A stretch of 64,000 nucleotides of DNA from positions 32,379-96,378 of the forward strand of contig JAGASK010000041.1 of NCBI GenBank assembly GCA_017621815.1, given 5' to 3'. How positions within the stretch are numbered: the stretch's first letter is position 1; each line of letters starts with the position of its first letter. The stretch comes from Lachnospiraceae bacterium (GTDB lineage Bacteria > Bacillota > Clostridia > Lachnospirales > Lachnospiraceae). Of this stretch, positions 52,954-63,873 are shown piece after piece. A program made the translations under genes and the position numbers. The notes beneath the pieces were generated by a model. The model worked only from the letters and a program-made list of their open reading frames with translations. It ran no database searches and was not told the DNA's origin.

Positions 52954-54766
52954 TTCCTTCCAGAAATCTCGTAAGCTTCCGGTTTCGTTCTCTTGTATAA
53001 TAAAGATACAGCGAATCTTCGGCTCTTGTTATGGCAACATACAGGAGCCTTCTTTCTTCTTCTGTTTCCTCAGGCGTTTTTACATTTTTTCCCGGAATAA
53101 TTCCTTCATTCAAGTCCGGCAGGAAAACCGAATGAAACTCCAGCCCTTTGGCAGCGTGCATTGTAATAACAGAAATCCCCGGAAGTTCTGTCTGTGGTTT
53201 GTTTTTACAGCCGCTGTTATCCATGTTCCTGATTCTTTTCAAAAACTCATCTGTTTTTTCACAGGGTTTCATTTTCTTAAAATGCTCCTGGATATTATCT
53301 GCAATTTTTAACAAATGACACTGCTCATTTTCATTGTCCGTCCTGTCTCTCAGATAATTATCATAACCGATAATTTTTCTGAAATATCTGACAGCAAGGG
53401 AAGGCGACAATCCGGACGCTGCCTGGCAATGAGCAAAGAAAAGATTTATCTTATCTGTCATTTCTGTATTATATTTATAATATCCGGTAAGTTTTTCAAC
53501 AGTAATGATTTCGCCTGTAAGAGCCATTCTTGATAAATACATATTAGGTTTATTCATGATTTTAATAAAGTCGCTCCTGTGACAGCCTTCCTTACAAAAC
53601 CGAAGAAAAGCGCTTATATCCTCCATAATATAATGGTGAAAAATATCATTTTCTTTCGTCTTTGTTTCTTTAACGGAAATATCATGCTGTTTCAGCAATG
53701 CCGTATATTGAAATACTTCCAGATTCGTTCTGACAATAACTGCGCTTAGCTTTTGGTTTTCTTTGGATATTCTGTTTATATCGGAAAGAAGCTGCAATTC
53801 TTCTTCTCTTCTGCTTTCTTTAAAGCATATGAAAATCCGCCCGCCTCTTTTTACGGGATATACCGTCTTGGAAAAGCGATGATTACTTCTCTTTATTACT
53901 TTGTCTGCAAAATCCACAATGCAATTACCGCTTCTGTAATTTTCGGTTAACAGATATTGTACTGCATCAGGAAAATCCCTTTGAAAACGCAGCATAATTT
54001 CAGGTGCGGCTCCCCGGAACCCGTAAATCGCCTGGTCATCATCGCCTACTGCAAACAGATTCCGTGATGAAGCAGAAAGCAGTTTAATAACCTGATACTG
54101 CGGTTCATTAATATCCTGAAACTCATCTACCAGAATATATTCAAACATTTTCTGCCATTTACGGCAAAATTCATGGTTTGTTTTTAAGAAAGACAGGCAT
54201 TTTAATATCATATCATCAAAATCAAGGAGCTTTAGCTGCTTCAGCATGTCTTCATAATCATCTTCTATTTTACAAAACTGCACTTCTGTCAGATTTAAAG
54301 GCAGGGATGCCTTAAGCAGATTCTTTTTCCTGCTGATTGCTTCCAAAACTTTAGTAACAGCATCATAGTCATGAGCATCTTCTATGTTCTGGTTTCGGAG
54401 AAGCATTTCTATAATTTTTCTTTTTTCCGATTCTTTTATCAGGGAATAATTGTTCATCAGACCGGTTTCTTTTATGATAAAATAGCAGATACTGTGGAAG
54501 GTTCCGAAGCGAACGGGTTGATTTATATGCCAAGGACACAGATTATCGGATAGTTCTTTTAAATACCTCTGCTGCATTTCCGTGGCTGCGGCTTTTGTAA
54601 AAGTAATGGTCAAAATTTTTTCGGGATTGACTTTAAGATTTTGGATTAAATACAAAATTCGCTGAATGATGGTGAAGGTTTTTCCGGAACCGGGACCTGC
54701 TATTACAATCGCAGGCCCTTTTCCGTGATGAATTGCAGCTGACTGCATTTTACTGGCTTTATGCAT
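52934..54766 (-). CDS. UvrD/PcrA-like superfamily 1 helicase
   Basis: 610 residues from ATG 54766 (TTG 54781 with AAAGGA upstream is an alternative). Walker A GPGSGKTF, motif [42 protein letters not shown], and YVAITRAED. It unwinds DNA 3' to 5'. Shorter than PcrA (about 720), so a paralogue rather than the main enzyme is possible. Overlaps gltX 3' end. Confidence 0.9.
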   Translation of the reverse strand: MHKASKMQSAAIHHGKGPAIVIAGPGSGKTFTIIQRILYLIQNLKVNPEKILTITFTKAAATEMQQRYLKELSDNLCPWHINQPVRFGTFHSICYFIIKETGLMNNYSLIKESEKRKIIEMLLRNQNIEDAHDYDAVTKVLEAISRKKNLLKASLPLNLTEVQFCKIEDDYEDMLKQLKLLDFDDMILKCLSFLKTNHEFCRKWQKMFEYILVDEFQDINEPQYQVIKLLSASSRNLFAVGDDDQAIYGFRGAAPEIMLRFQRDFPDAVQYLLTENYRSGNCIVDFADKVIKRSNHRFSKTVYPVKRGGRIFICFKESRREEELQLLSDINRISKENQKLSAVIVRTNLEVFQYTALLKQHDISVKETKTKENDIFHHYIMEDISAFLRFCKEGCHRSDFIKIMNKPNMYLSRMALTGEIITVEKLTGYYKYNTEMTDKINLFFAHCQAASGLSPSLAVRYFRKIIGYDNYLRDRTDNENEQCHLLKIADNIQEHFKKMKPCEKTDEFLKRIRNMDNSGCKNKPQTELPGISVITMHAAKGLEFHSVFLPDLNEGIIPGKNVKTPEETEEERRLLYVAITRAEDSLYLYYTRERNRKLTRFLEGIIPPHQ

Positions 54767-56213
54767 TCTTAAGCAATTCAATTCCTTTTCTGATTCTGTT
54801 AAGAGATTCTTCTTTTCCCAGAAGCTCCATGATTTCCGTTGCTCCTGCAGGAGTCATCTGCTTACCGGATACTGCTGTTCTTATGGGCCACATTACATAG
54901 CCGTTTTTACAGCCTTTTTTCTCCACAAAAGCAAGCAAAAGCTGATACAGCGCATCATTGGAGTAATCATCTGTATTTTCAAGCTCCGGTAAAATTTCTT
55001 CCAGTACTTCAAGAGAAGAGGCTTTTGTAGTTTTCATTTTCTTATGCTCATACATGGAAGTATCATATTCCGGAAGCTCCTCCAGGAAATCCACCAATTC
55101 ACAGATATCCGGGAAAATCTCTATCCTGGTTTTAACCATGCCTGCGATTTTCTTTAAATCCAGGTCTTTTGTCAAAGCTTTTTTCAGATACGGCTCTGCC
55201 ATCTCATAGAACCTGTCATCATCCATCGCTTTAATATATTCACCATTCATCCATTTTAATTTCGTATAATCAAACACTGCAGGAGATTTTGACATATGAT
55301 GATAATCAAAAATCTTCACAAGCTCCTCAAGTGAAAAAATTTCTTCATTTACTTCAGGACTCCATCCCAGAAGTGCAACAAAATTAACAACCGCTTCTGT
55401 CAAAAATCCCTGCGCAATTAAATCCTCGTAAGAAGAATGACCGCATCTTTTGCTGAGCTTATGATGCTCCTCATCCGTAATCAGCGGGCAATGTACATAA
55501 ACAGGAACTTCCCAGCCAAAGGCTTCATACAAACGGTTATATTTAGGGGAAGAAGACAAATATTCATTTCCTCTCACCACATGGGTAATTCCCATTAAAT
55601 GGTCATCCACAACATTTGCAAAGTTATAAGTAGGATATCCATCGGATTTAATCAGAATCATATCGTCCAGTTCTGCATTATCCACTGATATATCGCCGTA
55701 AATTTCATCATGAAAGGTTGTTGTGCCTTCTGTGGGATTGTTTTGTCTGATTACATAGGGAACGCCGGCTGCAAGCTTTGCTTCCACTTCTTCTTTCGAT
55801 AATGAAAGACAATGTTTATCGTATACATTGATTTCCTTTCCCGCTACAACCCTGTTTAAGGTTGCCAGTCTTTCTTTATCGCAGAAACAATAATAAGCTT
55901 CGCCTTTATCAATCAGCTTTTTTGCATATTCAAGATATAGGCCGTTAGCCTGTCTTTCGGACTGGACATACGGACCAACTCCTTTATCCTTGTCAGGACC
56001 TTCATCATGTATAAGACCTGTTTTTTGAAGCGTCCTGTAGATAATATCCACAGCTCCTTCCACATAACGTTCCTGGTCAGTATCCTCGATTCTTAAAATA
56101 AAATCACCGCCTTCATGCTTGGCAATCAAATACGCATAAAGCGCTGTTCTTAAATTACCTACATGCATCCTTCCTGTAGGACTTGGTGCAAATCTCGTTC
56201 TGATTTTAGTCAT
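54759..56213 (-). CDS. gltX: Glutamyl-tRNA synthetase
   Basis: 484 residues. HIGH-type motif in [11 protein letters not shown] and KMSKS-type [10 protein letters not shown]. Charges tRNA-Glu; in organisms without GlnRS the enzyme may be non-discriminating, which this sequence alone cannot decide. Its ATG overlaps the hydrogenase stop by 8 bases. Confidence 0.97.
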   Translation of the reverse strand: MTKIRTRFAPSPTGRMHVGNLRTALYAYLIAKHEGGDFILRIEDTDQERYVEGAVDIIYRTLQKTGLIHDEGPDKDKGVGPYVQSERQANGLYLEYAKKLIDKGEAYYCFCDKERLATLNRVVAGKEINVYDKHCLSLSKEEVEAKLAAGVPYVIRQNNPTEGTTTFHDEIYGDISVDNAELDDMILIKSDGYPTYNFANVVDDHLMGITHVVRGNEYLSSSPKYNRLYEAFGWEVPVYVHCPLITDEEHHKLSKRCGHSSYEDLIAQGFLTEAVVNFVALLGWSPEVNEEIFSLEELVKIFDYHHMSKSPAVFDYTKLKWMNGEYIKAMDDDRFYEMAEPYLKKALTKDLDLKKIAGMVKTRIEIFPDICELVDFLEELPEYDTSMYEHKKMKTTKASSLEVLEEILPELENTDDYSNDALYQLLLAFVEKKGCKNGYVMWPIRTAVSGKQMTPAGATEIMELLGKEESLNRIRKGIELLKNA

Positions 56214-57708
56214 TTTTTATCTTTCCTCCCATATCAGGAATCTTTTTATCGGCTGCCGCCTTAAATCCTGCCACTTCTTTCATTGCCTGAGGAATCGGTA
56301 TATTTGTTCCGGCTCCGGCAATACAGCCGCCGGGACAGGCCATTCCTTCTATCAGGCATCCGTTCTTTTTGCCTGCCTTTGCAAGCATTAATATTTTTTT
56401 ACATTCCGTAAGACTTTCCGCATGTTCTATATTTACTTCCACATCAGGATAATATTCCCTGATACATTCTTCAATGGCATTTGCAACACCGCCTGCCACA
56501 CCGTAACCTCTTCCGGCGCCTGTTGCATCATTCATCGGTTCGTCAGGACTGATGCTGTCAAGCAGAAGGCCTTTTGCTTCAAACATACCGGCAAGTTCTT
56601 CAAAGGTAATTACAAAATCAACATCCGAGCGGACGGTTCTTCTGGAGGCTTCCAGTTTTTTTGATGCACAGGGTCCGATAAACACTACGCTGGCATCAGG
56701 ATGCTCTTCTTTGATTTTTCTTGCCGTTGCTACCATAGGCGTTAAAGCATTTGAAATTTTATCAATCGTTTCCGGGAAAAATTTTTTTGCCAGCATTGCC
56801 CAGGACGGACAACAGGACGTAAGAAGAAAAGGAAGTTTTCCCGTTGCAACCTCCGTTGCATAATGTTCCGCTTCTGCCATGGCACCCATATCGGCACCGA
56901 TTGCTGTTTCATATACATCAAAAAATCCAAGCTCTTTCAGCGCTTCCTTCAGCATATCGGGAGTTACATTTTTTCCGAACTGCCCCACAAAAGCAGGCGC
57001 TACCTGGGCTATGATTTTCCGTCCGGACTGCATGGCGCGAATCAGCTGGAAAATCTGGGATTTATCAGCAATAGCCCCGAAGGGACAGCTTACCATGCAT
57101 TGACCGCAGGATACACAAATATCAGGGTCAATATAGGCCCTTCCTTTTTTATCACTTTTAATGGCATTTACTCCGCAGTTGGCAAGACAGGGTCTTGTCT
57201 GATGGGATATCGCATCATAAGGACATACGGATTTGCATTTGCCGCATTTGATACATTTTTCCTGGTCAATTACGGACTTGCCGTTTTTCATTGAAATGGC
57301 GCCCCTTGGACATACCTCACGGCAGGGATGAGCCACGCATCCCATACACTTGTCCGTTACATCATATCTGTTTTCAGGACATGCATTACAGGCAGAAGGT
57401 ATCACCTGCATTAAAGGCGGTTCATAATATTTCTCATCAATATTACTTTCCTCAAGTCCCTGGGTTACGTGAACAGGCTGATTTTCAGGACGAAGAGAAA
57501 GTCCCATGGCAAGCCGGATACTCTCTCTTGTAATAGCCCTTTCTCTATAGATGCTTTCATACTCCGATTCATCATAATCCACTATTTTATAAGGCAGCGC
57601 TTCCACATCATCTTTTAAATTTTCGGATGTATAGGCAAGATTGGCAACCTCTTTAAATATGCGCCTTCGATTTTTGCGAACCTGAGTATCAATACCACGC
57701 ATGCTCAT
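56206..57708 (-). CDS. [FeFe] hydrogenase (ferredoxin-domain type)
   Basis: 500 residues. N-terminal [4Fe-4S] ferredoxin region with several CxxCxxCxxxC sets ([32 protein letters not shown]) and two extra Cys clusters, then the H-cluster domain: [17 protein letters not shown] and [14 protein letters not shown] (L1, L2, L3). Conforms to a monomeric group B-type hydrogenase. Produces or consumes H2 with ferredoxin; the role may be sensory. Needs HydEFG, which are not in the window. Confidence 0.93.
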   Translation of the reverse strand: MSMRGIDTQVRKNRRRIFKEVANLAYTSENLKDDVEALPYKIVDYDESEYESIYRERAITRESIRLAMGLSLRPENQPVHVTQGLEESNIDEKYYEPPLMQVIPSACNACPENRYDVTDKCMGCVAHPCREVCPRGAISMKNGKSVIDQEKCIKCGKCKSVCPYDAISHQTRPCLANCGVNAIKSDKKGRAYIDPDICVSCGQCMVSCPFGAIADKSQIFQLIRAMQSGRKIIAQVAPAFVGQFGKNVTPDMLKEALKELGFFDVYETAIGADMGAMAEAEHYATEVATGKLPFLLTSCCPSWAMLAKKFFPETIDKISNALTPMVATARKIKEEHPDASVVFIGPCASKKLEASRRTVRSDVDFVITFEELAGMFEAKGLLLDSISPDEPMNDATGAGRGYGVAGGVANAIEECIREYYPDVEVNIEHAESLTECKKILMLAKAGKKNGCLIEGMACPGGCIAGAGTNIPIPQAMKEVAGFKAAADKKIPDMGGKIKND

Positions 57709-57807
57709 AGTCTAATCCCTTTCAATTATTAATAATCCTTACAGAATTTTTCAATATAGAATTCCTAAGTTGTATTTTTGCACAAACCCGCAAGGAAATC
57801 AAGGATT

Positions 57808-59808
57808 TTATAATATAATGCTTCCTAATTGAAAAACAACAGTCGATATAAGCCATGCAAAGAAAATCTGGAATACCGCCAGTTTCAGTGTAAACTTAGA
57901 GGAGCCGCTTTCTTTGCGGATTGTAGCCATTGCTGCCGCACAGGGCACATACAGAAGACAGAATATCATCATACAATAAGCATTTAAGGGACCGAAGGAG
58001 GAATCTATCTGCTTTAAATTATATATAATGGTGTCCATTCCTGCCGCCGAATTGGCATTTCCCACTCCAAATAAAACTGAGAAGCTGGAAACCACAACTT
58101 CCTTTGCAGAAATACCGGCTATTAATGAAACAATTATCTGCCACATGCCAAGACCTGCAGGCTTCATAACAGGTTCCAGCCACTTACCCAGCATGGCGCC
58201 AAAGCTTTCTGACGGATTTTCCACTCTTCCGCCCAATCCGAAGTTTAAAACAAACCAGATAATAATTGATGCAATAAAAATGGTGGTTCCTGCTTTGGTA
58301 AGATAATCCTTCAGCTTATTCCAGACGTAAATACGTATGGTTCTTGCATTGGGGCGCTTATATTCAGGAAGTTCAATCAGCAGGCTGTCATTTACCTTTT
58401 CCTTTTCCAGAACATGCAACACTCTGGCAATCAGAATGCCGCAGACCATGCCGATCACATACATGGAAAAAGCCGCCAGAGGCGCATATTTACCGAAAAA
58501 CATACCGGAAAACAACACATATATGGGAAGTCTTGCCGAACAGGACATAAACGGTGTAATAATCATGGTTCTCCGTCTGTCCTTTTCCGTTTCAAGAGCT
58601 CTGGATGCCATGATAGCAGGTACGGTACATCCAAAACCAAGCACCATAGGAAGAAAGGCTTTTCCGGACAATCCCACTTTCCCCATAATTCCGTCCATAA
58701 CATAAGCTACCCTGGCCATATATCCGCTGTCCTCCAAAACAGCCAGTGCCAGAAAGAGAATTGCTATATTAGGGATAAAGGTAAGGATGCCGCCAACTCC
58801 TGCAATAATACCGTCCACAATCAGGTCATTCAGCCAGTTAGCTGTATGGATGGACGCAAGGAAGGAAGCCGTACTTCCTGAAAAGTAATCCAGAAAAACT
58901 TCAAAATACCCTTTTAACCAGTCGCCGATTGTAAATGTCAGAAAAAACACAAGTCCCATAATACACAGAAAAACCGGTATTCCCAAAACAGGATGTGTCA
59001 AAAGCTTATCGGCCTTATCAGTACTGTCTTTATTCTTTTTACTGTCAATCAAAACTTCTTTTATGATACTTTCTATAAAAGCATATTTTGTCTGAATGAT
59101 TTCTTTTTCATAACTTCTGTCTGTAATATCAGTGGTATTAACAGGATGCTCCTGCATTACCTCTTCATCATTCTCAAGCAGCTTAATTGCATGCCATCTT
59201 ACCGATGAATGTGTGGGATAATGAGCTTTCATAACAACCGACAGTTTCTCAATTTTATCCTCAATTTCATCGCTGTAATGAAGCACGTCCGGTTTGGAAC
59301 CTTCTTCATAGTGATGAATAACTGCATGAAGAAGAATATCCAGTCCTTTTCTTCTGGCTGCAGAAACAGGAACTACCGGAATATCTCCCAGCATTTCGGG
59401 AAGTCTGTGCAAATCTATTTCCATTCCTCTCTCTTCCACAATGTCCATCATGTTAAGAGCCAGTACCACAGGCTTTCCAAGCTCTAATAATTGTAAGGTG
59501 AGATATAGGTTTCTTTCCAAAGAAGAGGCATCAACTACATTTACGATAACCTCAATATCATCATCCATAACACAATTTCTTGTTACCTTTTCTTCTATCG
59601 TATAGCTGGTCAGAGAATAAATGCCCGGTGTATCCACAAGGGTCATATGTACATCCTCATATTCAGCTTCCCCTTCTATTTTTTCAACTGTAACTCCCGG
59701 CCAGTTTGCCACCTTCAGCTTAGAGCCTGTTATGGCATTAAATAATGTTGTTTTGCCGCAGTTTGGATTTCCCACAAAAGCTACATGAACAGTTTCTTCA
59801 TATTTCAT
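57808..59808 (-). CDS. feoB: Ferrous iron transporter FeoB
   Basis: 666 residues. G-protein domain GNPNCGKTTLFN (P-loop), DTPGIYSLTSY, and about eight membrane helices with GFGCTVPAIMASRAL and FMSCSARLPIYVLF, the Fe gate segments. The stop-start overlap with feoA is TAATG. Imports Fe(II), needed by the iron-sulfur enzymes nearby. Confidence 0.97.
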   Translation of the reverse strand: MKYEETVHVAFVGNPNCGKTTLFNAITGSKLKVANWPGVTVEKIEGEAEYEDVHMTLVDTPGIYSLTSYTIEEKVTRNCVMDDDIEVIVNVVDASSLERNLYLTLQLLELGKPVVLALNMMDIVEERGMEIDLHRLPEMLGDIPVVPVSAARRKGLDILLHAVIHHYEEGSKPDVLHYSDEIEDKIEKLSVVMKAHYPTHSSVRWHAIKLLENDEEVMQEHPVNTTDITDRSYEKEIIQTKYAFIESIIKEVLIDSKKNKDSTDKADKLLTHPVLGIPVFLCIMGLVFFLTFTIGDWLKGYFEVFLDYFSGSTASFLASIHTANWLNDLIVDGIIAGVGGILTFIPNIAILFLALAVLEDSGYMARVAYVMDGIMGKVGLSGKAFLPMVLGFGCTVPAIMASRALETEKDRRRTMIITPFMSCSARLPIYVLFSGMFFGKYAPLAAFSMYVIGMVCGILIARVLHVLEKEKVNDSLLIELPEYKRPNARTIRIYVWNKLKDYLTKAGTTIFIASIIIWFVLNFGLGGRVENPSESFGAMLGKWLEPVMKPAGLGMWQIIVSLIAGISAKEVVVSSFSVLFGVGNANSAAGMDTIIYNLKQIDSSFGPLNAYCMMIFCLLYVPCAAAMATIRKESGSSKFTLKLAVFQIFFAWLISTVVFQLGSIIL

Positions 59809-60032
59809 TACGCTGCCTCCTTTACTTCAATGCCCATGCTGATGTGTTTTCCGATTGCAAGCCTTGTTCCCCTGACACGTATAATTAAGGCACCGTTCTT
59901 TTTTCTGTTAAGCACCGTAATAACTGTGCCGTCATTCAGACCAAGGGCCTGCAGCCGTCTGGTAATTCCTTCTTCGACATGCAGGCCCAATATTTCATAA
60001 TTTTTATCTTTTTTCCCTTCAAACAGTGACAT
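59808..60032 (-). CDS. feoA: Iron transport protein FeoA
   Basis: 74 residues, SH3-like. EILGLHVEEGITRRLQALGLNDGTVITVLNRKKN and GTRLAIGKHISMGIEVK match FeoA. It partners FeoB at its G domain. First gene of feoAB. Confidence 0.95.
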   Translation of the reverse strand: MSLFEGKKDKNYEILGLHVEEGITRRLQALGLNDGTVITVLNRKKNGALIIRVRGTRLAIGKHISMGIEVKEAA

Positions 60033-60059
60033 GTCCGTTCCCTCTTATGTTTTAATTAT

Positions 60060-60074
60060 TGATAATATTTCTCA
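60060..60074. promoter_or_regulatory. Candidate Fur box upstream of feoAB
   Basis: TGATAAT-A-TTTCTCA matches the 7-1-7 Fur site TGATAATnATTATCA at 12 of 14 defined positions. It lies about 30 bases before the feoA start codon, a reasonable operator position. Confidence 0.45.
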
Positions 60075-60098
60075 AAAATATTAAAACACAAACAATCA

Positions 60099-60130
60099 CT
60101 GAATGCAATAGCTACTCAGTACTCTCTGCA
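60099..60130 (-). repeat. Degenerate hairpin-repeat copy R5
   Basis: On the - strand GCAGAG, then GTACTGAGTAGCTATTGCATT, aligns with R1. It spans the stop codon of the DUF4340 gene at 60112. Only part of the repeat is recognisable. Confidence 0.4.
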
Positions 60131-60711
60131 GCTTCTGTATCTTCGTTTTCTTCCTCCTCTTTGGTTGCTTCTGTATCATCTGCAATAAAGGCCTCAAGTG
60201 CTTTGTTAAGAGAGTAATAAAGCGAACCGTCTATTGTATATACATTATTATCATCATTAACGGACAAATAATAATATCCGGTTATGGAATTATAATCCCC
60301 TGTTTTAATTACATAAAGGTTATTATCCCATTGAAGGGTAATATTGATTGAGGGATTATCAAGTCCGTATTCCGACATATCATCAACCTCTTCTATTTTC
60401 AGTTCTGAAGAGATTTGTCCTGCGCTGCTTAAAAAGCTTTCAACCTTTGCAGAATCGATTTTTTCCTCTTCATTATCAATGCACAGCCATTCGTCTCCTG
60501 TCTTTTGCAGATTAACAGTTCCATTACCGCTGATAATTCCGATTTCCGTCACCAAAGAAGTATCTATATTAATTGCTTCATAAGTTTCGGCGGTTTCTTC
60601 CGCTTCTTCCGGAAGATGATTCATATAATACCGGAAGCTCAGATAGGCTCCCAATATCAATATAAAAACAATACAGACAAAAGCCAGCTGTACTTTTTTT
60701 CTTTTATTCAT
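60112..60711 (-). CDS. DUF4340 protein
   Basis: 199 residues, AAAGGAG site. One N-terminal membrane segment then an extracytoplasmic domain with EIGIISGNGTVNLQKTGDEWLCI and DMSEYGLDNPSINITLQWD, the DUF4340 pattern. The C-terminus is an acidic Glu/Thr tail. DUF4340 genes commonly follow gldA-gldFG; here it is 14 bases downstream. Confidence 0.88.
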   Translation of the reverse strand: MNKRKKVQLAFVCIVFILILGAYLSFRYYMNHLPEEAEETAETYEAINIDTSLVTEIGIISGNGTVNLQKTGDEWLCIDNEEEKIDSAKVESFLSSAGQISSELKIEEVDDMSEYGLDNPSINITLQWDNNLYVIKTGDYNSITGYYYLSVNDDNNVYTIDGSLYYSLNKALEAFIADDTEATKEEEENEDTEAAESTE

Positions 60712-60725
60712 AACTAACGCTCCTT

Positions 60726-62837
60726 TTATTGCTTTCTTCTCTTAAGCCAGATTATAAAGCCGTACACCAGTACTGCAAAAGGTATTACAACTACTGTTAA
60801 CAAAGCCAGAATAATGATAATTCCCTGGGGAATAGTCAGATATTCTGTTTCAAGATTCTTTACGGGAATGGATATACTGCTTGTATGTGATACAAAGCTT
60901 CCAAGTGTTGAGGTAAACAGCTTCATATTCGTTCCTGCCACCATGGAATCAACGGTTTCCGTAAATAAAGATTCACAGGAATAAATGATTCCCACAGAAC
61001 TTTCCCCATCTGTGTCTTTTATACATTTAACACCGATGGCAAAAGGTCCTTCCGCATCTCCTTCCTGTCTGGAATAATCATTGCTGCTTTCTATATTATT
61101 TCTGACATAGCTTTTGTCCGATGAAGACAGCAAACAAATTGTTTCTATGCCTTCCGTTTCATTGACTGACATTCCTGTTGCATAGGGTGCAAAGACATAG
61201 CTTCCGCTGTTATATACGTTTTCCGTTACCGCATCGTATGTTACATCGGGAAGCAAGTAAAAGGGATCCTGATAATAATTGCTTACTGCTGATTCTATAA
61301 TCAATCCTTCAGTAACTGTTACACCGTAAAAATCAAGAAGCTTGTTAAAGTTTGTAAGTTCTGTTCCGGTATATGCCGTAATCAAAAATACATCTCCGCC
61401 TTTTTCCATATAATCCAGCATTTTGGAGGTATCATCATCTGATAAGTCGGCAGCAGGCGCATTGATTATGACACAGGAGGCATCCTCAGGCACTTCATCA
61501 TAATCCATAAGATTAATGGTCTCATATTCCACGTTTTCTTTTTCCACCGCAGATACAAAAGCGCTTTCAAAGGACAATTCATCATGCCCCGTAATAAAAT
61601 AAATTTTCGGCATCTCATCTGTTGTCACATAAGCAATTGCACTTGTTATTTGCCCTTCTCCGTCATAACCGGTTACAGTGGATGAATAAGTCATATAATC
61701 AAATTCCGTCTCATAAATCTCACTGTAATCTATTACCTTGCTTCTCTTGCTTCCTTCCACAATTATACTGTTCTGGGTTATACTGCTGTCCGTATATTGT
61801 GTGTAAAATTTAGGATTTACGGCAGGATCCACATAGGATATTTTGATATGGGAATTTAATCCTTCATAATTTTGAAGAGTGGTAATAAGGGTAGCGTCAC
61901 ACTGGCTTTCATTTGATAAAACATAGATATTCACATCCTCTGAAAGCCCTTTTACAAACTCTTTCGTTTCGTCGGAAAGGGAATAAAGCCTGTCTGCCGT
62001 AACATCAAACACCGTAAATCTTGCAGGTATTTCCGATACAAATACATTAAGTAAAACAACTGCAGCTGTAATAATTATCATAATTGATGAACTGTAAGTG
62101 CCAATACCTAATGTCTTTTTTGATATCTGATATCTGCGCTTTTGAATTGACTGTACTGTGAATACCAGAAACAGGACAATTACCGATAAATAATAAACAA
62201 TACTGCTGATATGAAGGGAGCCGTTCAGCAAATCATCAAAGCGGCTTACCATATCAAATGCACCCAGTATTTTTGTAAGAAGATTTCCCGTTGATGAAAT
62301 CATATTGCAGATTCCCGACATAACATAAGTCAGAAATAAAATGCCGAAGGAAATTACTGCTGCAATCACCTGGCTTTCTGTCAGGGACGATACAAACATG
62401 CAAATTGAGATACAGGCCGCTCCGTACAGGAAAAATCCAAGAATTGCAAGGTAAGATTCTCCGAAATCAACGGTTCCAAACAGATTTAAAATAACAGGAT
62501 ACAAAGATATAATGGCTATAGGAACAGCAAAAACAGTAATAAGAGCCAGAAATTTACCTGTTACAATGCTGCCTACGCTGATGGGTGAGGTTAATATCAG
62601 CTGATCCGTTTTCTGATGCCGTTCTTCTGCCAGAACTTTCATAGTTAAAACAGGGATACTGATCAAAAACAGAAATACCACAGAGGATAAAGCATATCCA
62701 ATGTAAGGATATCCCATGAACAAATCATACACTGTAAAATAAATACCCAATAAAAGCAAGGTTGCCCCTATGAACAATGCTCCCAGAAAGGAATGAAAAT
62801 AGGATTGTAATTCTCTTTTATAGATTGCTTTCATCAT
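60726..62837 (-). CDS. Fused GldF-GldG-like ABC permease/auxiliary protein
   Basis: 703 residues from ATG 62837 with AGGAGG. N-terminal half is an ABC-2 permease with six helices (ELQSYFHSFLGALFIGATLLL); C-terminal half is a GldG-like domain (ARFTVFDVTADRLYSLSDETKEF, YFITGHDELSF) plus a final membrane helix. In Bacteroidota the parts are separate; here they are fused. Cargo unknown. Its start overlaps the ATPase stop by 20 bases. Confidence 0.9.
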   Translation of the reverse strand: MMKAIYKRELQSYFHSFLGALFIGATLLLLGIYFTVYDLFMGYPYIGYALSSVVFLFLISIPVLTMKVLAEERHQKTDQLILTSPISVGSIVTGKFLALITVFAVPIAIISLYPVILNLFGTVDFGESYLAILGFFLYGAACISICMFVSSLTESQVIAAVISFGILFLTYVMSGICNMISSTGNLLTKILGAFDMVSRFDDLLNGSLHISSIVYYLSVIVLFLVFTVQSIQKRRYQISKKTLGIGTYSSSIMIIITAAVVLLNVFVSEIPARFTVFDVTADRLYSLSDETKEFVKGLSEDVNIYVLSNESQCDATLITTLQNYEGLNSHIKISYVDPAVNPKFYTQYTDSSITQNSIIVEGSKRSKVIDYSEIYETEFDYMTYSSTVTGYDGEGQITSAIAYVTTDEMPKIYFITGHDELSFESAFVSAVEKENVEYETINLMDYDEVPEDASCVIINAPAADLSDDDTSKMLDYMEKGGDVFLITAYTGTELTNFNKLLDFYGVTVTEGLIIESAVSNYYQDPFYLLPDVTYDAVTENVYNSGSYVFAPYATGMSVNETEGIETICLLSSSDKSYVRNNIESSNDYSRQEGDAEGPFAIGVKCIKDTDGESSVGIIYSCESLFTETVDSMVAGTNMKLFTSTLGSFVSHTSSISIPVKNLETEYLTIPQGIIIILALLTVVVIPFAVLVYGFIIWLKRRKQ

Positions 62838-63840
62838 GGTTTCCTCCTTCTTCTTCCTTTTCCTGTACCTGACGTTCAATATCCGGTTCCGCTTCTTGTT
62901 TTTCTGCTGCTTCACCGGTCAGTTCAAGGAAAATATCCTCAAGGGATTTTTCAAGACGGCTTAAAGCCAATACCGGCAGTTTTTTATCCGCCAATGCATA
63001 GAAAAGCGGCACCCGGATATCCTCTTTTGCATCTGTTTCCAATACAGCCTTTACGCAGTCCGCTTCATGACTGCTTTCAATACTGTAATTTGTAATGCCG
63101 GAGAGCCCTCTGATTACCGTTTCCACTTCTTCTTTTTCGCCCAGAATATGAGCTTCAAGGCTGGCTTTTCCATTCATAAGTCCGGTTAATCCCTCCGGTG
63201 TATCACTTGCCACCAGTCTTCCTTTTGATATAATCATGATTTCATCACAAACAGCCTGCACCTCGGAAAGAATATGTGAGCTTAATATTACCGTATGTTT
63301 CTCACCCAGTTTTTTAATCAGTCCCCTTATCTCAATAATCTGCTTGGGGTCTAATCCCACTGTGGGTTCATCCAGAATAATGACTTCCGGATAGCCCAGT
63401 ATGGCCTGCGCAAGCCCCACACGCTGTTTGTAGCCTTTTGAAAGATTTTTAATCAGCCGTTTTTCCATATCGGCAATCATGGTCATATCCATAATTTCAT
63501 GGATTTGCTGCGCTCTTTCCTTTTTCGGAATTTTTTTCAGTTCCGCGGCAAAGGTCAGATATTCCCTCACAGTCATATCCTGATATAAGGGCGGCATTTC
63601 CGGCAGATAGCCTATACATTGTTTCGCTTCTTCTGCCTCCTTTACAATATCATGTCCGTTAATTGTTACCGTGCCTTCCGAAGGCGCAATATATCCTGTC
63701 ATAATATTCATGGTGGTACTTTTGCCTGCGCCGTTTGGTCCCAGAAATCCATATATTTTTCCTGTGTCAATCTGAAAGGAAAGATGGTCTACAGCCACAT
63801 GGCTTCCGTATCTTTTAACAAGATTTTCAACCTTTATCAA
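62818..63840 (-). CDS. GldA-like ABC transporter ATPase
   Basis: 340 residues, TTG start with AGGAGG upstream. Walker A GPNGAGKST, signature LSKGYKQRVGLAQA, Walker B EVIILDEPTVGLD and H-loop SSHILSEVQ. A C-terminal Glu-rich tail extends the protein. It should energise the fused permease encoded next. First gene of the three-gene operon. Confidence 0.95.
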   Translation of the reverse strand: MIKVENLVKRYGSHVAVDHLSFQIDTGKIYGFLGPNGAGKSTTMNIMTGYIAPSEGTVTINGHDIVKEAEEAKQCIGYLPEMPPLYQDMTVREYLTFAAELKKIPKKERAQQIHEIMDMTMIADMEKRLIKNLSKGYKQRVGLAQAILGYPEVIILDEPTVGLDPKQIIEIRGLIKKLGEKHTVILSSHILSEVQAVCDEIMIISKGRLVASDTPEGLTGLMNGKASLEAHILGEKEEVETVIRGLSGITNYSIESSHEADCVKAVLETDAKEDIRVPLFYALADKKLPVLALSRLEKSLEDIFLELTGEAAEKQEAEPDIERQVQEKEEEGGNHDESNL

Positions 63841-63873
63841 AGTAAGTCCTCCTTTTAATTATAATAATCTCTC

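Noticed and set aside
58337-58881. + strand frames inside feoB
   Set aside because: Shadow frames of a well-conserved transporter gene.
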